From assembly GCF_014650435.1 (NCBI RefSeq), contig NZ_BMUY01000014.1:124001-188000 (forward strand): a DNA stretch of 64,000 bases, read 5' to 3'. Below are positions 60,113 to 64,000 of the stretch, one piece after another. Numbering within the stretch: the stretch's first letter is position 1; each line of letters opens with the position of its first letter. The translations under genes and the position numbers were made by a program. Source of the stretch: Streptomyces tendae (lineage in GTDB: Bacteria > Actinomycetota > Actinomycetes > Streptomycetales > Streptomycetaceae). The notes below the pieces were generated by a model, which saw nothing but the letters and a program-made list of their open reading frames with translations, was not told the origin of the DNA and did not search any database.

Positions 60113-60185
60113 TACCCCCGACCGGATTCGAACCGGCGCTACCGCCTTGAGAGGGCGGCGTGCTAGGCCGCTACACAACGGGGGC
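60113..60185 (-). tRNA. tRNA-Glu (CTC)
   Basis: Third identical 73-nt copy of tRNA-Glu with anticodon CTC. The spacers on either side share no sequence with those of the other copies, so only the tRNA body is repeated. Confidence 0.95.
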
Positions 60186-60224
60186 TTTGCGGATGTGCTC
60201 CGCGGCGCAGATAAGCTCTGCGAG

Positions 60225-60296
60225 CTGGCCTACCAGGACTCGAACCTAGACTAACTGAACCAGAATCAGTCGTGCTGCCAATTACACCATAGGCCA
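60225..60296 (-). tRNA. tRNA-Gln (CTG)
   Basis: A 72-nt tRNA-Gln. Acceptor TGGCCTA with TAGGCCA, so position 4-69 is C-G instead of the T-A of the other copy. Anticodon CTG, discriminator G. It is the first gene of the array in the direction of transcription; TAGAAC (minus strand, about 60330-60325) is a -10-like element upstream. Confidence 0.95.
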
Positions 60297-60388
60297 CTGG
60301 AACGCAAGCCCCGGAGGGGTTCTTGTTCTAGCGTTGCGCTTCCGGTTCCCGGCCCTTCGGCCCGCTCTCCGGCGGCGCAGGAAGAACA

Positions 60389-61123
60389 TTACCCGAAGGT
60401 GGACGGGGCTCCAAAACGGGTATCGGCGCCGAGCAGTGCGGGAAGTTCGGAGAGCGAGGCGATGCGGCGGGGGCCGGCCGGCGGGTCGACCGTCGCGTAC
60501 GCGCCTGCGCGGTCGATCCAGACCGAGAGCAGCCCGGCCTCGGCGGCGCCCCTTCCGTCGATCTCCGGGTGGTCGCCGACGTAGGCGACCTCCCCAGGGC
60601 CGAGGCCGAGGGCGTCGCAGGCCGCGAGGAAGGCGCCGGCCTCCGGTTTGGAGACGCCCAGCTCGGCGGCGCACAGGATGACCTCGAAGCGGTCGTGCAC
60701 GCCCAGGACGCGCAGTTTGCGGTCCTGGACGGTGAGGCTGGAGTTGGAGAGCACGGCGTGCCGGTGGCTGTCGGCGAGCGCGTCGAGCACGGGCATCACG
60801 TCCGGGAAGAGGGACCAGGCGGCCTCGTAGTGCGTGACGTAGCGCTGGAACCAGTCGTCGGCCTCGGCGTCCGTCAGTTCCGGCCGGCCCAGGAAGACCC
60901 GGGTGCGGTCGCGCCGCTGTGTGACGAAGTCCACCTCGCCCGCCGAGAAACGCGCCCACTGCTGGTCGGTGATCTCCCGCCAGCGCACGAGGGCCTCCTC
61001 GGCCGACCCGTATCCGGCGAGCAGTCCCTCGGCGACCAGATGGGCGCGCATGCCCTCGCGGTCGGCGGTGGTGTAGTCGAAGAGCGTGTCGTCGACGTCC
61101 CAGACCACGGCGCGAATGCTCAT
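60389..61123 (-). CDS. HAD-superfamily hydrolase
   Basis: A 244-residue HAD phosphatase. Motif I is VVWDVDDTLFDYT (nucleophile Asp9), motif II VLSNSSL, motif III Lys in GVSKPEAGAF, and motif IV VAYVGDHPEIDGRGA. A helical cap follows motif I. Substrate unknown; small phosphomonoesters are likely. Starts MSIRAVVWD. It lies upstream of the tRNA array on the same strand. Confidence 0.88.
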   Translation of the reverse strand: MSIRAVVWDVDDTLFDYTTADREGMRAHLVAEGLLAGYGSAEEALVRWREITDQQWARFSAGEVDFVTQRRDRTRVFLGRPELTDAEADDWFQRYVTHYEAAWSLFPDVMPVLDALADSHRHAVLSNSSLTVQDRKLRVLGVHDRFEVILCAAELGVSKPEAGAFLAACDALGLGPGEVAYVGDHPEIDGRGAAEAGLLSVWIDRAGAYATVDPPAGPRRIASLSELPALLGADTRFGAPSTFG

Positions 61124-61230
61124 GATCCGACGGTAACGCCGGGACGGGCGGTGTGGGGGCTCTTCGGCGGTTCGGGGGGCGGCGGATGCCGTAGCTTGGG
61201 AGGACCGACGAGCGAAAGACCGAGCCCGCC

Positions 61231-61515
61231 ATGACCGAGTATCGCGTTCAGTTCACCGTTGAGGCCCGCGCCACGTACGATGCGCTGCCCGTCGAGCGCC
61301 GGGCCCATCTGGACCGGGCCGTGCGGATACTGGCCCGCGACCCGTTCCGGAAGAACGCGACCGCCCAGCTCGGCCCGGACGAGCATCTGCGCAAGGCCTA
61401 CGTCGCCCCCGGCGTGATGCTGGAGTACATGGTGGCAGGAGCGGTCATGGTCGTCGTCGTCCTGGAGATCTTCGACGAGAGCGCCTATCTCGTCGACGAG
61501 GCCGACGCGCAGTGA
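61231..61515 (+). CDS. RelE/ParE-like protein without a visible antitoxin
   Basis: A 94-residue protein with the RelE/ParE fold pattern: YRVQFTVEARATYDALPVER, HLDRAVRILARDPF, LRKAYVAPGVMLEYMVAGAVMVVVVLEI. Length and strand order match type II toxin folds. No small antitoxin gene precedes or follows: the 107 bp upstream and 91 bp downstream cannot hold one. The basic residues used by RelE for mRNA cleavage (Arg near 60 and 80) are only partly present, so it may be a domesticated relative. Confidence 0.7.
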   Translation: MTEYRVQFTVEARATYDALPVERRAHLDRAVRILARDPFRKNATAQLGPDEHLRKAYVAPGVMLEYMVAGAVMVVVVLEIFDESAYLVDEADAQ

Positions 61516-61522
61516 CCTGGTG

Positions 61523-61565
61523 GCAAGGGGGCGGCACCCGGAGTGTTCCGGATGCCGCCCCTTGC
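61523..61565. terminator. Bidirectional terminator between the RelE-like gene and gltX
   Basis: An approximately 19-bp stem (61523-61542 with 61547-61565) with one bulged G and one mismatch and a GTGT loop, between convergent genes. Confidence 0.8.
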
Positions 61566-61606
61566 TCGTGCCCGTTGCTCGAACGCGCTCTCTGCGCGCG
61601 TGGGCG

Positions 61607-63091
61607 TTACGCCGCCAGCCGCGTCAGCGCCGCGTCGATCCGGGCCAGGGACTTCTCCTTGCCCAGGACCTCCAGGGACTCGAAGAGGGGCAGGCCGACC
61701 GTGCGGCCGGTGACGGCGACGCGGACGGGGGCCTGGGCCTTGCCGAGCTTGAGGCCGTGGGTCTCACCGGCGGCCAGGACGGCCTCCTTGAGGGACTCCG
61801 GGGAGGCCCAGTCGGCCGCGTCCAGCTTCTCGCGGGCGGTGCGGAGCAGGGCGTCGCTGCCGTCCTTCATGGCCTTGGTCCAGCTCGCCTCGTCGACGGC
61901 CGGCTCCGGCAGGAAGAGGAAGTCGACGTTGTCGGTGATCTCGGAGAGGACCTTGAGGCGGGTCTGCGCGTGCGGCGCGATCGCCTGCCACTTGGCCTCG
62001 TCGAAGTCCTCGGGCGCCCAGGGGGCGACGGGGGCCTTCAGCCAGGGGCGGCAGCGCTCGGTGAAGTCCTTGACCTCGAGGAGGCGGATGTGGTCGCCGT
62101 TGATCGCCTCGCACTTCTTCAGGTCGAAGCGCGCCGGGTTGGGCTGCACGTCGGAGACGTCGAAGGCCGCGACCATCTCCTCGATCGTGAAGATGTCCTG
62201 GTCGGCCGAGAGCGACCAGCCGAGGAGGGAGAGGTAGTTGAGCAGCCCCTCGGGGAGGAAGCCGCGCTCGCGGTAGAGGTTGAGGCTCGACTGCGGGTCG
62301 CGCTTGGACAGCTTCTTGTTGCCCTCGCCCATGACGTACGGCAGGTGGCCGAAGGCGGGGATCTCCTTGGCGACGCCCAGCTCGATCAGCGCCTTGTACA
62401 GGGCGATCTGGCGCGGGGTGGAGGAGAGCAGGTCCTCGCCGCGCAGGACGTGGGTGATCTCCATCAGGGCGTCGTCGACCGGGTTGACGAGCGTGTAGAG
62501 CGGGGCGCCGTTGGCTCGGACGATGCCGTAGTCCGGGACGTTCTCCGGGAGGTAGGTGATCTCGCCGCGGACCAGGTCCGTGAAGGTGATCGCCTCGTCG
62601 GGCATCCGGAAGCGGACGATGGGCTCGCGGCCCTGGGACGTGTACTCCTCGACCTGCGCGTCGCTCAGGTCGCGGCAGTGGCCGTCGTAGCCGGAGGGCT
62701 TGCCGGCGGCGCGGGCGGCCTCGCGGCGGGAGTCCAGCTCCTCCTGGGAGCAGTAGCAGCGGTAGGCGTGGCCGGCGTCCAGGAGCTTTTGGGCGACGTC
62801 CGCGTAGATGTCCATGCGCTGCGACTGGCGGTACGGCGCGTGCGGGCCGCCGACCTCGGGGCCCTCGTCCCAGTCGAAGCCCAGCCAGCGCATCGCCTCG
62901 AGGAGCTGGTCGTAGGACTCCTCGGAGTCGCGGGCCGCGTCGGTGTCCTCGATGCGGAAGACCAGCGTGCCCTGGTGGTGGCGCGCGAAGGCCCAGTTGA
63001 ACAGGGCGGTGCGGACCAGGCCCACGTGGGGGTTGCCGGTGGGGGACGGACAGAAACGGACGCGTACGGGGGAGCCGGATGCGCTAGCCAC
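61607..63091 (-). CDS. gltX: Glutamyl-tRNA synthetase
   Basis: A 494-residue class I synthetase. The HIGH-type motif is FCPSPTGNPHVGLVRTAL near residue 15, the KMSKS-type motif is NKKLSKRD, and the Zn-site remnant is CYCSQEELDSRR with YDGHCRDL. Actinobacterial GluRS is usually non-discriminating, charging tRNA-Gln with Glu for amidation by GatCAB. I chose the GTG at 63091, which overlaps the FAH gene stop by 8 bp; a TTG at 63100 is an alternative. The tRNA-Glu/Gln array lies nearby. Confidence 0.94.
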   Translation of the reverse strand: MASASGSPVRVRFCPSPTGNPHVGLVRTALFNWAFARHHQGTLVFRIEDTDAARDSEESYDQLLEAMRWLGFDWDEGPEVGGPHAPYRQSQRMDIYADVAQKLLDAGHAYRCYCSQEELDSRREAARAAGKPSGYDGHCRDLSDAQVEEYTSQGREPIVRFRMPDEAITFTDLVRGEITYLPENVPDYGIVRANGAPLYTLVNPVDDALMEITHVLRGEDLLSSTPRQIALYKALIELGVAKEIPAFGHLPYVMGEGNKKLSKRDPQSSLNLYRERGFLPEGLLNYLSLLGWSLSADQDIFTIEEMVAAFDVSDVQPNPARFDLKKCEAINGDHIRLLEVKDFTERCRPWLKAPVAPWAPEDFDEAKWQAIAPHAQTRLKVLSEITDNVDFLFLPEPAVDEASWTKAMKDGSDALLRTAREKLDAADWASPESLKEAVLAAGETHGLKLGKAQAPVRVAVTGRTVGLPLFESLEVLGKEKSLARIDAALTRLAA

Positions 63092-63869
63092 GCTTGACAA
63101 CCTTGTTGGTGAGAGTGCCGATGCCTTCGATGGTGACGGCGACCTCGTCGCCGACGTTGAGGGGGCCGACGCCGGCCGGGGTGCCCGTGAGAATCACGTC
63201 GCCGGGGAGCAGCGTCATCGCCTCGGAGATGTTGACGATCAGATCCTCGATGGAGTGGATCATCTCGCTGGTGCGGCCGAGCTGCCGCTGGCCGCCGTTG
63301 ACCGTGAGCTGGATGGTGAGGTCGCTCGCGGTCGGGATGTCCAGGTCCGTCTCCACCCACGGGCCGAGCGGACAGGAGGAGTCGAAGCCCTTGGCCCTGG
63401 CCCACTGCTTCTCACGGCGCTGCACGTCACGGGCGGTGACGTCGTTGGCGCAGGTGTAGCCGAAGATCACGTCCTGGACGCGCTCGCGCGGGACCTCGCG
63501 GCACATGCGGCCGATGACGACGGCCAGTTCGGCCTCGTGGTGCAGCTCCTCGGTAAAGGAGGGGTACTGGATGGCGTCCCCGGGGCCGATCACGGAGGTG
63601 GACGGCTTGAAGAAGGCGAACGGGGCGTCGGGCACCTCGTTGCCGAGTTCGCGGGCGTGTTCGGCGTAGTTGCGGCCGAAGGCGACGACCTTGTTGGGGA
63701 GTACCGGCGGCAGGAGCCGCACCTTGCTCAGGGGCACCTTGGTGCCGGAGAGCTCGAAGTCCGCGAACGGGATGCCCTTGATGATGTCGAGGACGAGCTG
63801 GTCCGGCTGGTCGCCCTCGACCGCGCCGAAGGCGACGTTCCCGTCGATGGAGAACCTGGCGATGCGCAC
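63084..63869 (-). CDS. Fumarylacetoacetate hydrolase (FAH) family protein
   Basis: A 261-residue FAH-family enzyme. NKVVAFGRNYAEHARELG, FFKPSTSVIGPGDAI, the metal-binding HHEAELAVVIGR (E-x-E), TCANDVTARDVQ, KGFDSSCPLGPW and GDVILTGTPAGVGPL are complete. Members act on 2-oxo acids, for example as oxaloacetate decarboxylase or acylpyruvase; the substrate here is uncertain. It is coupled to gltX by an 8-bp overlap. The remaining 63870-64000 shows no gene. Confidence 0.9.
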   Translation of the reverse strand: MRIARFSIDGNVAFGAVEGDQPDQLVLDIIKGIPFADFELSGTKVPLSKVRLLPPVLPNKVVAFGRNYAEHARELGNEVPDAPFAFFKPSTSVIGPGDAIQYPSFTEELHHEAELAVVIGRMCREVPRERVQDVIFGYTCANDVTARDVQRREKQWARAKGFDSSCPLGPWVETDLDIPTASDLTIQLTVNGGQRQLGRTSEMIHSIEDLIVNISEAMTLLPGDVILTGTPAGVGPLNVGDEVAVTIEGIGTLTNKVVKRG

Positions 63870-64000
63870 GGGTTGCTTGGCCCCTTGACTGAGCTGGCTG
63901 GAGTCTGACGCTCCAGGCTAACGCGGCGGGCCTGCCAGGGTGGCCGCTGAACGGTCCGCGGCCGGGTGCCGTACTACTCTGCGACCGACGCCGCGACCGG

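Noticed and set aside
59769..60296. Regularly spaced near-identical repeats, considered as a CRISPR array or attachment sites
   Set aside because: Each repeat folds as a complete tRNA with a proper anticodon; there is no integrase gene or fragment of tRNA duplicated at a distance.
61124..61230. An antitoxin gene upstream of the RelE-like gene
   Set aside because: The 107-bp gap is too short and contains no SD-linked small frame.

Overview
The window is about 73% GC chromosomal DNA with GTG/ATG starts and tightly packed genes. Gene content (nsdA, hupS, RNase III/AbsB, four tandem type I signal peptidases, glcP, GlnR-type amtB-glnK-glnD, IclR-type ndgR beside leuCD) identifies a Streptomyces. 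The order matches the conserved core region of S. coelicolor around SCO5546-SCO5603. I assigned names from recognised protein families and this recalled gene order; no database search was possible. Starts were chosen from Shine-Dalgarno (SD) spacing, family length and coupling to the neighbouring gene.

Layout. 1-8.6 kb (minus strand): yifB (partial), yraN, DUF2469, NUDIX, sipZ-sipY-sipX-sipW, rplS, trmD, rimM, khpA, rpsP, then a SprT-like protein. This is a protein export, ribosome and tRNA maturation block. 9.3-11 kb (plus): a SAM methyltransferase and a lipoprotein. 11-20.7 kb (minus): a second FtsH, ffh, glnD-glnK-amtB with a GlnR box, and nsdA. 21.2-30.1 kb: a prim-pol-like protein, ftsY, an NCS1 permease, glcP and smc. 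30.4-34 kb: a small coiled-coil protein, acyP, an anchored CAP-domain protein, an HxlR regulator and mutM. 34.1-42.4 kb (minus): rnc, rpmF, DUF177, a DivIVA-like protein, coaD, rsmD, recG and a DAK2 protein. 42.6-42.8 kb: rpmB. 42.9-47.5 kb (plus): a large AfsR/SARP-type regulator and an FAD monooxygenase, which do not look like part of the core and probably form an inserted cassette. 47.5-58.3 kb: thiD, thiL, a RAM-domain protein, ddlA, gpsA, plsC, cofC/fbiD, hupS, leuD, leuC and ndgR. 58.4-64 kb: a DUF4188/MerR pair, five tRNA genes (three Glu, two Gln), a HAD phosphatase, an orphan RelE-like protein, gltX and an FAH-family protein.

Themes. Secretion: ffh and ftsY (SRP and its receptor), four signal peptidases and a membrane FtsH. 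Nitrogen: amtB-glnK-glnD form one GlnR-controlled signalling operon. Chromosome biology: smc, hupS, recG, mutM and the DivIVA-like protein. Translation: L19, S16, L32, L28, RimM, TrmD, RsmD, GluRS and the Glu/Gln tRNAs.

The most notable regulatory structure is a set of three 11-bp direct repeats immediately upstream of the FAD monooxygenase. This is the geometry of a SARP operator, and it lies downstream of the SARP-type regulator gene. Other points of interest are a sipX frame that runs 368 bp into sipY with no stop, a perfect 24-bp palindrome in the rpmB leader, a LacI-like palindrome at the predicted glcP transcription start, and a 22-bp near-perfect palindrome before the CAP-domain gene. 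I saw no CRISPR array, insertion sequence, rRNA or phage gene.
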